DNA of 64,000 nt from Solimonas flava DSM 18980 (lineage in GTDB: Bacteria; Pseudomonadota; Gammaproteobacteria; Nevskiales; Nevskiaceae), in assembly GCF_000426685.1 (NCBI RefSeq), contig NZ_AUFV01000010.1, positions 124,001 through 188,000 of the forward strand, read 5' to 3'. Position numbers and translations under genes: made by a program. How positions within the stretch are numbered: position 1 is the stretch's first letter; each line of letters opens with the position of its first letter. The notes under the pieces are model-generated. The model was given only the letters and a program-made list of their open reading frames with translations. It had not been told where the DNA came from and did no database searches. Positions 38,834 through 47,303 of this stretch are shown one piece after another.

Positions 38834-39503
38834 CGGCGATCATGTAGCCGGAGCCGCGCACGGTGCGGATCAGCGGCGGCAGGCCGGGGTGGTCGACCTT
38901 CTTGCGCAAGCGGCCGATGTGCACGTCGATCAGGTTGGTGCCCGGATCGAAATGGAAGCCCCACACCGTCTCGAAGATCATCATCCGCGTCAGCACCTGG
39001 CCGGAGTTGCGCATCATGAATTCCAGCAGGCGGAACTCGGTCGGCAGCAGCTCCAGCTCGTGGCCGGCGCGCCGGGCGGTGCGCGTCATCAGGTTCAGTT
39101 CGAGGTCGCCGACGCGCAGTTCGGTGGCCGGCGCGGCGCTGCGCCGGCGGCGCATGAGCACCTCGACCCGGGCCGCCATCTCGTCCGGCGCGAACGGCTT
39201 GGTCATGTAGTCGTCGCCGCCGGCGCGCAGGCCGCGCACGCGCTCGTCGACATCGGACAGCGCGCTGATCATCAGCACCGGCGTCTCGATGCCGACCTGG
39301 CGCATGGTGGTGACGATCGCCAGACCATCGAGGCCCGGCAGCATGCGGTCGAGCGTGACGGCGTCGTAATGCGCGCCGACCGCCTTGACGAGGCCGTCGC
39401 GGCCGTTGTCGACCCAGTCGACTTCGATGCCGTGCGCGCCGAGTTCGGCGATGATCTCGCGCGCCGTGACCTCGTCGTCTTCGATCGTCAGAACCTTGGA
39501 CAT
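38823..39503 (-). CDS. OmpR-family response regulator of the efflux locus
   Basis: 226 residues. Receiver: TIEDDE acidic pocket, Asp52 (TLDRMLPGLDG) and Lys102 (TKPF). The winged-helix domain ends IRTVRGSGYMIADAG. The subgroup resembles heavy-metal/efflux regulators (CzcR-like). It is the first gene of the regulator-kinase pair and divergent from the Gcr-like gene with an 84-base shared promoter region. Confidence 0.94.
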   Translation of the reverse strand: MSKVLTIEDDEVTAREIIAELGAHGIEVDWVDNGRDGLVKAVGAHYDAVTLDRMLPGLDGLAIVTTMRQVGIETPVLMISALSDVDERVRGLRAGGDDYMTKPFAPDEMAARVEVLMRRRRSAAPATELRVGDLELNLMTRTARRAGHELELLPTEFRLLEFMMRNSGQVLTRMMIFETVWGFHFDPGTNLIDVHIGRLRKKVDHPGLPPLIRTVRGSGYMIADAG

Positions 39504-39587
39504 GGTAGAAACTGCGTTGCCGGCCGAGACCTTACCCGAAGCCGCGCCGATTCCCAAACCACGATCCCCCTCTTTTCCGCGCCGCGC

Positions 39588-41714
39588 ATGACTCAGCCCG
39601 AAGCCGCCCCGACCGCCGATCCGACCGGAACCGGGCGATCGCCGCGCAAGCGCGTGGCGGTACGGCGCTGGTGGACCGGGCTGCCGGACGCTGCGCAGCG
39701 CAGCGCCGCGCTCGACGCGGCGATCGGGCGCCTGCGCGCCGCCGGCGAAGCCGAAAGGCTGGAAGCGCTGCGCGGGCTGGTCGCCGCCGTGCGCCCGGCG
39801 CGTCCGCAGCAGGGCAACGTCGCGCGCGCGCAGCTGCTGAACCTGACGCAGCGGGTGCGCGAGGCGCCGCAGGCGCGCGCCGCGGTGCGCGATGCGCTGC
39901 TGTGGCTGCTCGGCACGCGCCAGCCGCTGCGCCTGTTCACCGAGTCCGGCGTGCTGCCGCAGGAAGGCCTGTTCGCCGGTCTGTGGCGGCGCCTGACCGA
40001 TCGTCTGCTGCCGGAGGAGTGGCGGCCGAACGAGCTCAAGGATTGTCTGCATTTCCTGTTCGACCGCGAGACCGATTACCTGTGGGTCGACGCGGTCGAC
40101 GACGCGGTCTGGGTCGCGCTGCTCGACGCGCTCGACTTCTCCGCCGCCGGGCCCGAACGGCCGACGATGGCGATGCCGATCCTCGAAGCGCTGCAGGTGG
40201 TTTCGTACCGCATCGCCGCGATCGGCCTCGAACCCGAGCTGGTGCGCAACCACCCGGCGATCGAGCGCTACGAATCACCGTTCCTGATGCAGAACGTCGA
40301 GCTGCGCGACTACCTGGAGGAGCGCAAGCGGGCGCTCGCCGAGCAGCGCGCGCCGGCCCTCGACGACCGCCACCTGCTGGTGCTGCTCGAGCAGTGCGGC
40401 GAGATCGTCGACAAGGTCCGCAAGCAGGCGGCGCAGAGCGGCGCCAGCGTCAGCCTGACGGTGCTGCTGGTGCGACTGTCGCAGAACCTCGAGCGCCTGC
40501 GCCTGCTGCTGCGCCTGCTCGAACCGCAGCAGGCGCATGATCTCAACGTGCTGCGCGTCGGTTTCTTCAAGGTGCTGGTGCGCGCCGAGAACCAGCGCAA
40601 CAGCGTGGCGCAGACCTGGCGGCAGATCATCGAGCTGCTTGCCGCGCGCATCACCGAGAATGCGAGCAAGACCGGCGAGCATTACGTGACCGCGTCGCGC
40701 CGCGAGTACTTCGGCATGCTGCGTTCCGCGCTCGGGGCCGGCTTCATCGTGCCCTTCATGGCGATGCTGAAGATCGCGATGGGTGCCGAGCCGCATTCGC
40801 CGCTGGCGACGGCCCTGCTGTACAGCCTCAACTACGGCCTCGGCTTCGTGCTGATCTACCTGCTGCATTTCACGATCGCGACCAAGCAGCCGGCGATGAC
40901 GGCCTCGTACCTGGCCGCCAGCATCGCCAATGCCGAGGGCCGCGACCGTTTCGGGCCGCTGGTCGAGCAGATCGTGCGCACGCTGCGCACGCAGTTCGTC
41001 GCGATCTTCGGCAACGTGCTGTTCGCGTTCGCGATCCCGGTCGCGGTGGCGACGGCGATCCAGCTCAATACCGACACGCATTTTCTCGACGCCGGCAAGG
41101 CCGAGCACCTGCTGCACGAACAGAATCCGTTTGCGAGCCTGGCCTGGCTGCACGCGGCGATCGCTGGTGTCTGCCTGTTCCTGGCCGGGCTGATCTCCGG
41201 CTACTTCGACAACAAGGCGGTCTACAACCGCATTCCGCAGCGCCTGCAGCAGAGCCGCGCGCTGCGCCGCTGGCTCGGCGCGGCGCGGCTGGCGCGGCTC
41301 TCGGCGTACCTGGAGAACAATCTCGGCGCGCTGGCCGGCAATTTTTTCTTCGGCTGCATGCTCGGCTCGATGGGCACGCTCGGTTTCATCCTCGGCCTGC
41401 CGCTCGACATCCGTCACGTGACGTTCAGCGCAGCCTACGTGGGCTATTCGGTGGTCGCGCTCGACTGGGCGATCGGTTGGCAGTACGGCCTGCTGCTGGC
41501 GCTCGGCGTACTGGGCATCGGCCTGATCAACCTGACGGTCAGCTTCGGTCTGGCGCTGTGGGTCGCGCTGCGTGCGCAGCGCGTGCGCTTCGAGGACCGC
41601 CGCGAGCTGCTGCGCCGGCTCTGGCGTCGCTTCCGGGCGCGGCCCAGCGAGTTCTTCTGGCCGCCGAAGGACGCCGATGCGACTCGTCCGCAGCAGGAGC
41701 CGCCCGTGGCCTGA
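39588..41714 (+). CDS. Gcr-like membrane protein (annotated as site-specific recombinase)
   Basis: 708 residues. It matches COG4389, which databases name a site-specific recombinase although no recombinase catalytic residues are known and the protein has about six transmembrane helices in the second half (from about residue 385: MLRSALGAGFIVPFMAML, then GLGFVLIYLLHFTIAT, and so on to 665). The first half is soluble and helical with a heptad-like stretch (RLSQNLERLRLLLRLL). The role is unknown. The label recombinase should not be taken at face value; nothing in the sequence suggests mobility. Confidence 0.85.
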   Translation: MTQPEAAPTADPTGTGRSPRKRVAVRRWWTGLPDAAQRSAALDAAIGRLRAAGEAERLEALRGLVAAVRPARPQQGNVARAQLLNLTQRVREAPQARAAVRDALLWLLGTRQPLRLFTESGVLPQEGLFAGLWRRLTDRLLPEEWRPNELKDCLHFLFDRETDYLWVDAVDDAVWVALLDALDFSAAGPERPTMAMPILEALQVVSYRIAAIGLEPELVRNHPAIERYESPFLMQNVELRDYLEERKRALAEQRAPALDDRHLLVLLEQCGEIVDKVRKQAAQSGASVSLTVLLVRLSQNLERLRLLLRLLEPQQAHDLNVLRVGFFKVLVRAENQRNSVAQTWRQIIELLAARITENASKTGEHYVTASRREYFGMLRSALGAGFIVPFMAMLKIAMGAEPHSPLATALLYSLNYGLGFVLIYLLHFTIATKQPAMTASYLAASIANAEGRDRFGPLVEQIVRTLRTQFVAIFGNVLFAFAIPVAVATAIQLNTDTHFLDAGKAEHLLHEQNPFASLAWLHAAIAGVCLFLAGLISGYFDNKAVYNRIPQRLQQSRALRRWLGAARLARLSAYLENNLGALAGNFFFGCMLGSMGTLGFILGLPLDIRHVTFSAAYVGYSVVALDWAIGWQYGLLLALGVLGIGLINLTVSFGLALWVALRAQRVRFEDRRELLRRLWRRFRARPSEFFWPPKDADATRPQQEPPVA

Positions 41715-41730
41715 CGGGCGCGCACGCCGT

Positions 41731-42051
41731 TCAGCGCGGCGCGGCGTGCAGCCAGAGCAGGCCGAGCATGATCGTGGCCATCGCGGTCGGGGCGTGGCGG
41801 CGCAGCGGCGGCAGCGGCAGCCGCTGCGCGGCGTGTCCGAGCCCGCGCAGCGCCAGCAGTGCGACGCCCGCGAGCGACCAGTGGCCGAACGCGGTCGCCG
41901 GGTCGCCCGCGGCATTCCACAGCACGAGCGCCGCGGCGTGCAGCAGCAGCGCGGCGAGGCCGCGCTCGAGGCGCGACGAATCGTCGCCGCCGCCGGGCAG
42001 GCGCACGCCGGCGGCGGTGAAGCCGAGCGCGGCCAGATCGACGAGGCTCAT
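41731..42051 (-). CDS. Small membrane protein, unknown
   Basis: 106 residues with two or three hydrophobic segments (about 31-46, 55-68 and 88-103) and no recognised family. It is convergent with the Gcr-like gene, its stop 17 bases away. Base composition is that of the backbone. A Fur-like palindrome lies about 150 bases upstream. Confidence 0.5.
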   Translation of the reverse strand: MSLVDLAALGFTAAGVRLPGGGDDSSRLERGLAALLLHAAALVLWNAAGDPATAFGHWSLAGVALLALRGLGHAAQRLPLPPLRRHAPTAMATIMLGLLWLHAAPR

Positions 42052-42195
42052 GGCGTCGCGCCGGTCGGCGCGGGGAAGCAGAGGATCGACACGGCAGACC
42101 TCGCAGGCAGCGGCGCGCGCTGCAGTCGAAAAAGGAGGCTGCCGGCGGCGGGGCGGCCGCGAGGTGGCGAAGGCCGGGAGGAGGACCCGGCCGGG

Positions 42196-42218
42196 AAGAT
42201 GATAATGGTTTTCATCTT
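42196..42218. promoter_or_regulatory. Fur-like palindrome
   Basis: AAGATGA-TAATGGTTT-TCATCTT has 7-bp perfect arms. Its core GATAATGGTTTTCATC matches the first hexamer of a Fur box exactly and the others partly. It is the only AT-rich spot between the small membrane protein and the acyl-CoA dehydrogenase genes and could serve either. Confidence 0.35.
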
Positions 42219-42331
42219 TGAGGCAAGCGAGGGCGGCGCGCTGACTGCTGCGCCGGCGTCGCGGCGCGCCGGCGGCGAATGCCCTGTCGTGGCGCAGTGG
42301 CTATGCTCGCGAACAACGGAGGAATAAAACC

Positions 42332-43975
42332 ATGAGCCTAGCCGTGCAGTTTCTGACGCATAGCGTCGACAACCAGGCCCCGCCGCTGGTCGACTACAAC
42401 GCCTATCTGACCGATCCCGCGCTGCGCGAGGCGGTCGCCCGCGAGGGCGGCGGCTGGGCCGAGGCGCATCTGTCGGCCTATGGCGCGGTCGCCGGTGGCG
42501 AGCTGATCGCCCTCGGCTTCGCCGCCAACGAGAACAAGCCCAAGCTCAAGACCTACGACCGCTACGGCCATCGCATCGACGAAGTCGAGTTCCATCCGTC
42601 GTATCACCGCGTGATGCAGCTCGGCATGCAGTACGGCGTGCACGCCTTTGCGTGGCGCAATGCCGACAAGGCCGGTGCGCACGTCGCCCGCGCCGCGATC
42701 TCGTACCTGCACAACCAGGCCGAGTCGGGCACCAGCTGCCCGCTGACGATGACGCACTCGGCGGCGCCGGCATTGCTGCATACGCCGGAGCTGGCGCAGC
42801 GCTGGCTGCCGCTGATCCATTCCTACGAGTACGACTCCCGCGTGCTGCCGGCGGCCCAGAAGAAGGGCTGCACGATGGGCATGGGCATGACCGAGAAGCA
42901 GGGCGGCTCGGATGTGCGCGCCAATACCACGAAGGCTTATCCGCTCGGTGGCGGCGTCTACGAGATCGTCGGCCACAAGTGGTTCTTCTCGGCGCCGATG
43001 TGCGACGCCTGGCTGGTGCTCGCCTACGCCGAGGCGGGGCTGAGCTGCTTTCTGGTACCGAAGCTGCGGCCGGACGGCTCGCGCAATCCGATCCGCGTCC
43101 AGCGCCTCAAGGACAAGCTCGGCGACTGGAGCAACGCGTCGAGCGAAGTCGAGTTCCTCGGCGCCTATGCCGAGCGCGTCGGCGACGAAGGCCGTGGCGT
43201 GGCGACGATCCTCGAGATGGTCTCGCTGACGCGGCTCGACTGCATGATCGGTTCAAGCAGCCTGATGCGTCAGGCGCTGGTGCAGGCGGTGCATCACGCC
43301 CGCTATCGCAAGGCTTTCGGCAAGCGCCTGATCGAACAGCCGCTGATGCAGAACGTGCTGGCCGATCTCGCGCTCGAGACCGAAGCGGCGACGGCGCTGA
43401 CCATGCGTGTCGCGCGCGCGGTGGACGCGTCCTCGCGCGACGCCGGCGAAGCCGCGTTTGCGCGCATCGCCACCGCGATCGGCAAGTACTGGATCTGCAA
43501 GCGCTGTCCGCCGCTGGTCAACGAGGCGCAGGAATGCCTCGGCGGCGCCGGCTACGTCGAGGAAACCAACCTGCCGAGGCTTTATCGGCAGGCGCCGCTG
43601 AACTCGATCTGGGAAGGCAGCGGCAACATCCAGTGCCTCGACGTGCTGCGCGCGCTGGCCAAGGAACCGGAATCGCGCGAAGCGCTGTTCGCGGAGCTGC
43701 TCAGCGCGCGCGGCGAGCACGCCGACCTCGATCGCGAGATCCACTGGCTCGGCCAGGCCTTCGACGATCGCGCGACGCTGGAGCTGCGCTCGCGCATGGT
43801 CGTCGAGCGCACGGCGCTGGCGCTGCAGGCGGCGATCCTGCTGCGCGCCGGGCTGTCCGACGTCGCGGCAACCTGGTGCAGCAGCCGTCTCGGCGGCGAG
43901 CACGGCCTCAACTACGGCACGCTGCCGGCGCAGGCGCCGTTCGGGTCGCTGATCGAGCGTGCGTTTCCGGGCTGA
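42332..43975 (+). CDS. AidB-like acyl-CoA dehydrogenase
   Basis: 547 residues, close to the 541 of AidB. MGMTEKQGGSDVRANTTKA, WFFSAPMCDAWLVLA and LGGAGYVEETNLPRLYRQAPLNSIWEGSGNIQCLD are the AidB-type motifs, where RLYREAP-NSIWEG includes the active-site Glu region. The FAD-binding acyl-CoA dehydrogenase fold is intact, and the C-terminal extension of AidB is present. AidB is induced in the alkylation response and binds DNA; relatives may be isovaleryl-CoA dehydrogenases. A strong GGAGGAATAAAACC precedes the ATG. Confidence 0.92.
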   Translation: MSLAVQFLTHSVDNQAPPLVDYNAYLTDPALREAVAREGGGWAEAHLSAYGAVAGGELIALGFAANENKPKLKTYDRYGHRIDEVEFHPSYHRVMQLGMQYGVHAFAWRNADKAGAHVARAAISYLHNQAESGTSCPLTMTHSAAPALLHTPELAQRWLPLIHSYEYDSRVLPAAQKKGCTMGMGMTEKQGGSDVRANTTKAYPLGGGVYEIVGHKWFFSAPMCDAWLVLAYAEAGLSCFLVPKLRPDGSRNPIRVQRLKDKLGDWSNASSEVEFLGAYAERVGDEGRGVATILEMVSLTRLDCMIGSSSLMRQALVQAVHHARYRKAFGKRLIEQPLMQNVLADLALETEAATALTMRVARAVDASSRDAGEAAFARIATAIGKYWICKRCPPLVNEAQECLGGAGYVEETNLPRLYRQAPLNSIWEGSGNIQCLDVLRALAKEPESREALFAELLSARGEHADLDREIHWLGQAFDDRATLELRSRMVVERTALALQAAILLRAGLSDVAATWCSSRLGGEHGLNYGTLPAQAPFGSLIERAFPG

Positions 43976-43990
43976 TCGTCGCGGCATCTG

Positions 43991-44024
43991 CCCACGCGCG
44001 GCGGCATCGCCCGCCGCGCGTGGG
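43991..44024 (+). terminator. Hairpin after the AidB-like gene
   Basis: A perfect 14-bp stem, CCCACGCGCGGCGG and its complement, with a 6-base loop, 15 bases after the stop. It is followed by TTCGCC and not a T run. A second smaller hairpin (ACCGCGC / GCGCGGT) lies at 44,076-44,093. Confidence 0.6.
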
Positions 44025-44093
44025 TTCGCCCGCCAGCGAGCGCCGACGTGGAGCAAAAACGCGGCGCAAAGAAAAACCGCGCAAGAGCGCGGT

Positions 44094-44469
44094 CTTCGGC
44101 GCGGCGTTGGACGCCGCTGCGGGATTAATGGGGCGAGAGCAGTTGAAGAACGGCGGCAGTGCACAGTTTTCAATGACTTTATTGGTGCTCTCGGTTAATC
44201 GGTACCCGAAAAGTGCCCCGATGTATCTATTGGATGTCTCTGGACAACTTTGCTTGGTCTCGTACGCTCGGAAAGTACCAAGTTATTTTTATCGTAGTTT
44301 CCGACGAGCGGTAAGGCTCATGCTGAACGAGAAGTGCGTTCTGCACGGAGACTCCCAGAGTGCCGGAACCTTTGTAGCTCAACTGCTACGAGGGTTCTGA
44401 GTGGCGGCGCGCCTGGATTTGGGAGCGCCTCGATGTCATTGGACGTGAAGATAGCCACGCACATCCTGA
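44094..44469. other. Left edge of accessory island, no gene recognised
   Basis: Composition falls from backbone to about 50% GC near 44,150. Short frames on both strands have no recognisable product. No tRNA or direct repeat that would mark an attachment site was seen. The stretch may hold remnants of an earlier insertion. Confidence 0.4.
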
Positions 44470-45246
44470 TCAATGGACGACTGATGCAGTGTAGACGCGA
44501 GGTTTCCAGTCCAGGTCGTTTGCTTCCAGTATCCACTGGCCGTTGAAGCGGTAGAGCTTGATGAAGGCCTTGATCCGGCCGTTTCTGGCATTGGCGTCAA
44601 CGTTGATGATGTGGACGCTGTCGGGGTTCAGCTTTTTATCCCACAGGATTTCGTGGCCGCCCGGGAATATGATCTGCCAGGCGCTCCTTTTGATCGGCTG
44701 CCTGTTCGACGCAATCATGAATCCCGACTGGTCCGTCGGTATGGGGGCGTGTCCCCAGAGCAGTTCGATATCGAGATCGTAGATCGGAATGCTGCCATGA
44801 TGGCGAAATCTAACAATGAAATAGCCATCGTCGGAAACATTACATTCCAGTAGCAACTGGCTGCTCCCGCCCATCATCCAGCTAATCAGTTCATCAGTTT
44901 GTTTCTCAAGCCTCGTGGCAAGAGCGTCGAGCTTCTGCGAATGAGACAGCAACTTTCCTTCGGTGAATTGTTGTCTGGCAACACGCACGACATTGCCGAC
45001 AAAGAAACTGCCGAAGAACAGTCCGGCAGCGAAGTTCTTGAACAGTTGCTTGGAAAGCGCCTGCGCGGGATCCATCGCGCCCCACTCAAGCCAGCACCAG
45101 ACGCAGCCGATCAGCGCCGGTAACCAGAGTTCCTGCAGCAGGCGCAAGGCAACCGCCTTCCACCTGGCGTCGATCGTCAGTGGCATCTTCGGGCTCTCGG
45201 TGTGTTGCGAGTGGACATCCAGAGGGTATTGGCGAGCGTGCTTCAT
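44470..45246 (-). CDS. Two-helix membrane protein paired with the ApeA-like gene
   Basis: 258 residues. Two hydrophobic segments lie at about 33-55 and 70-92, then a short coiled coil (about 100-118) and a soluble beta-rich domain (about 125-255). An alternative ATG at 45,186 removes 20 polar residues. The start overlaps the stop of the ApeA-like gene by four bases (ATGA), implying fixed stoichiometry and a joint function. The family is not recognised. By analogy with other two-gene defence systems it may be a membrane effector or anchor; this is inference. Confidence 0.65.
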   Translation of the reverse strand: MKHARQYPLDVHSQHTESPKMPLTIDARWKAVALRLLQELWLPALIGCVWCWLEWGAMDPAQALSKQLFKNFAAGLFFGSFFVGNVVRVARQQFTEGKLLSHSQKLDALATRLEKQTDELISWMMGGSSQLLLECNVSDDGYFIVRFRHHGSIPIYDLDIELLWGHAPIPTDQSGFMIASNRQPIKRSAWQIIFPGGHEILWDKKLNPDSVHIINVDANARNGRIKAFIKLYRFNGQWILEANDLDWKPRVYTASVVH

Positions 45247-46976
45247 CCGGCCGTGAGGTCACGCTCATTCGGCGGCAGATGGGAAGCGTAGAGCAGATAG
45301 ACGACGTGAAGCTCCATAGTCTGACCGCCATGTTCGATGTAGACACGGTTGAGGAAGCGGCCGCCGTCGGCGGGGATGCCGAAGATGGTATCGATGGTGT
45401 GCGGATTGTCGTGGGGGTGTTTGAGCCAGTCTGCGTAGTGCTTTGTGTAGTGCTCGGAGAATTCGAGCTCACCGCTGGCGGTCTGCACGAGGCAGAGCAT
45501 GTGCCGGTGGCGGGTCTGCATCAGCGTCTTCCAGGTTTCGGCGGAGACGGGGAGGAACTCGGTGTTGCGGGCCACGCGATCGAGGTGGACCTCGTCGAGT
45601 TGTGCCATGCGTGGCAGTCGGTGGCTGTTGCCGCGCAGGCTCTTGAGGAAGTCCTGTTTGCTGAGGCCGAAATCGATATATGCACAGTAGGTCAACAGCA
45701 GGGTGATCTTGGCGACGATGACGTTGATGTCGGTCAGGTTGCGATGATCGATCGGGGGCTCGTCGGAGTGCGCGATGGCGTCGCGCACGTCCTTGATGAT
45801 TTCGAAGTGCTGCTCCGAGATGTTGATGATCCTGACGATATCGGGATCGGTCGTGGCCATCACCTTCCGATAGTTGCGGGCGAACGACTGCTTGCCGTGC
45901 CGACAGAACACCGCGCCGATCTCGCGCAGCAGGGCGTCGCGCTGTACGTTCGATAGCGGCACAGCAGCAGCGGTGATGGCTTGTTCCAGCTTTCTGAGTT
46001 TTCTGCTGTCCTGATGGCTGATGCCCGGCGGGGCGGACCCTTTTTCTTTCTGCTGGACATACTGATCGAGCAGGCTGACGAATCCGAGTACCCGGTATTC
46101 CCAGTAGCCCTCGTACTGCTGCATGCCGGCGAAGCGGCGCCATAGCAGCTTGCGCAGCGGTGAGGCGTAGTAGCGCTCGAAGATCGTCTGCCAGCGCCCG
46201 TCGAGGCTGTTCTTGCGGATCAGGCTGCCGACGGCGGGGTCACCGGGTTCGATACTGGTTTTCGCCGTCTCGATGCCAGGGAAGTACAGGGTATGCCGGC
46301 GCCCATCGTCGGTCACGACCGACATGCCGGTCAGCACCAGCGGGCGTGCACGCAGGATCGTGAACAGGCAGCCGATGTCCCTGGCCTGCTGAGGCAGGTC
46401 GGCGGCGCGGAATGTACCGCCAGTATTCTCGACGACGAACTCCAGATGCTCGTGCAGGACGAAGTCTTCGCCACGCTGTTCGCCGCGACCGACCAGCCGG
46501 CTGCGGATCGCGATCTGCGCGTCCGGCAGTGCAACCTCGATCGGTGTCGGTCGACGGTTCCAGGTCAGAGACTGGCCGATCGCGCCGTCGAGGGACTGGC
46601 CGCGTGTGAACCATTTCGTGATGTCGCTGAAGCGCAGGTCAACGCGCTTGAAGGCGGGGGCCTGGATGTTCCCGAAGACGAGGTAGTCGACATGGATCAC
46701 ACCGTCGCCGACCGTGCAGTCGACGAGACTGATCAGCTGCTGATCGCGGGTTTTCGCTTTGAGCAGGGCGCAGCGGGTGCCGCCGGTGAGCACGGATATC
46801 GGCAATGGGGTGTCCAGGACAATGCTTGGCCATTGCTCGCCACCGTAGGCGAGCGTGCCGGTGCCGAGATCGCCGAACTCGGGGTGGCGCAGATGCACGT
46901 CCTGCTGATGTCGTTCGTGAGGGTCGATGAGTACGTCGGCCACGTCGGTCACCTTATTGCGTATGAGCTGCGGCAT
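45243..46976 (-). CDS. ApeA-like HEPN-domain protein
   Basis: 577 residues. The N-terminal 300 residues form a beta-rich domain resembling the ApeA N-terminal domain. The C-terminal part is helical and carries the HEPN ribonuclease motif R-x4-H at Arg398-His403 (RDAIAH). It sits in the helix context typical of Apea-like HEPN proteins, which abort phage infection by RNA cleavage. Other in-frame ATGs at 47,027 and 47,069 are possible; 46,976 begins the first plausible domain sequence. It overlaps a downstream membrane-protein gene, whereas described ApeA acts alone, so the pair may be a variant system. Confidence 0.7.
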   Translation of the reverse strand: MPQLIRNKVTDVADVLIDPHERHQQDVHLRHPEFGDLGTGTLAYGGEQWPSIVLDTPLPISVLTGGTRCALLKAKTRDQQLISLVDCTVGDGVIHVDYLVFGNIQAPAFKRVDLRFSDITKWFTRGQSLDGAIGQSLTWNRRPTPIEVALPDAQIAIRSRLVGRGEQRGEDFVLHEHLEFVVENTGGTFRAADLPQQARDIGCLFTILRARPLVLTGMSVVTDDGRRHTLYFPGIETAKTSIEPGDPAVGSLIRKNSLDGRWQTIFERYYASPLRKLLWRRFAGMQQYEGYWEYRVLGFVSLLDQYVQQKEKGSAPPGISHQDSRKLRKLEQAITAAAVPLSNVQRDALLREIGAVFCRHGKQSFARNYRKVMATTDPDIVRIINISEQHFEIIKDVRDAIAHSDEPPIDHRNLTDINVIVAKITLLLTYCAYIDFGLSKQDFLKSLRGNSHRLPRMAQLDEVHLDRVARNTEFLPVSAETWKTLMQTRHRHMLCLVQTASGELEFSEHYTKHYADWLKHPHDNPHTIDTIFGIPADGGRFLNRVYIEHGGQTMELHVVYLLYASHLPPNERDLTAG

Positions 46977-47069
46977 CGGCGCCGGGGCCCGCCGGCGGGA
47001 CAAGACGTGATGGCGACCGCTCGCCATGATGCGAGCGCCGGGCTTTCGTGCTGACGCAGCGAGCCACAC

Positions 47070-47303
47070 TGCGTCTCCTGCTGGGTTTCAAACCCTTTCG
47101 GAGTGCCTCCATCAGCGGAAGGTGATGGTGACCCGTAGACCGGCGCCGACATCGAGGCGGCTGACCGTCTGCTCGCGCGGCAGATCGCCAGCGAGCGCGA
47201 CGATGACATCGCGTTCTCGCGCAGGCGCAGCGGCCTGCATCGGCGCTCACGTCGTGCAGCAGCTGGATGGCTTCTCCGTAGAGCAGGTGCATGACTGACC
47301 GGT
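47070..47303. other. Intergenic remnant
   Basis: About 230 bases. On the minus strand one frame starts MNRSVMHLLYGEAIQLLHDV and a neighbouring frame ends RERDVIVALAGDLP...LRVTITFR, both protein-like. They could be pieces of a single small gene broken by a frameshift. The product is not recognised, and no intact gene can be supported. Confidence 0.3.

Noticed and set aside
39588-41714. Recombinase call for the Gcr-like gene as a sign of mobility
   Set aside because: The protein is a multi-helix membrane protein without known recombinase catalytic residues, and the surroundings are backbone.
44318-44546. Small overlapping frames at the left island edge
   Set aside because: Both strands are open with no ribosome-binding site, family or codon signal.
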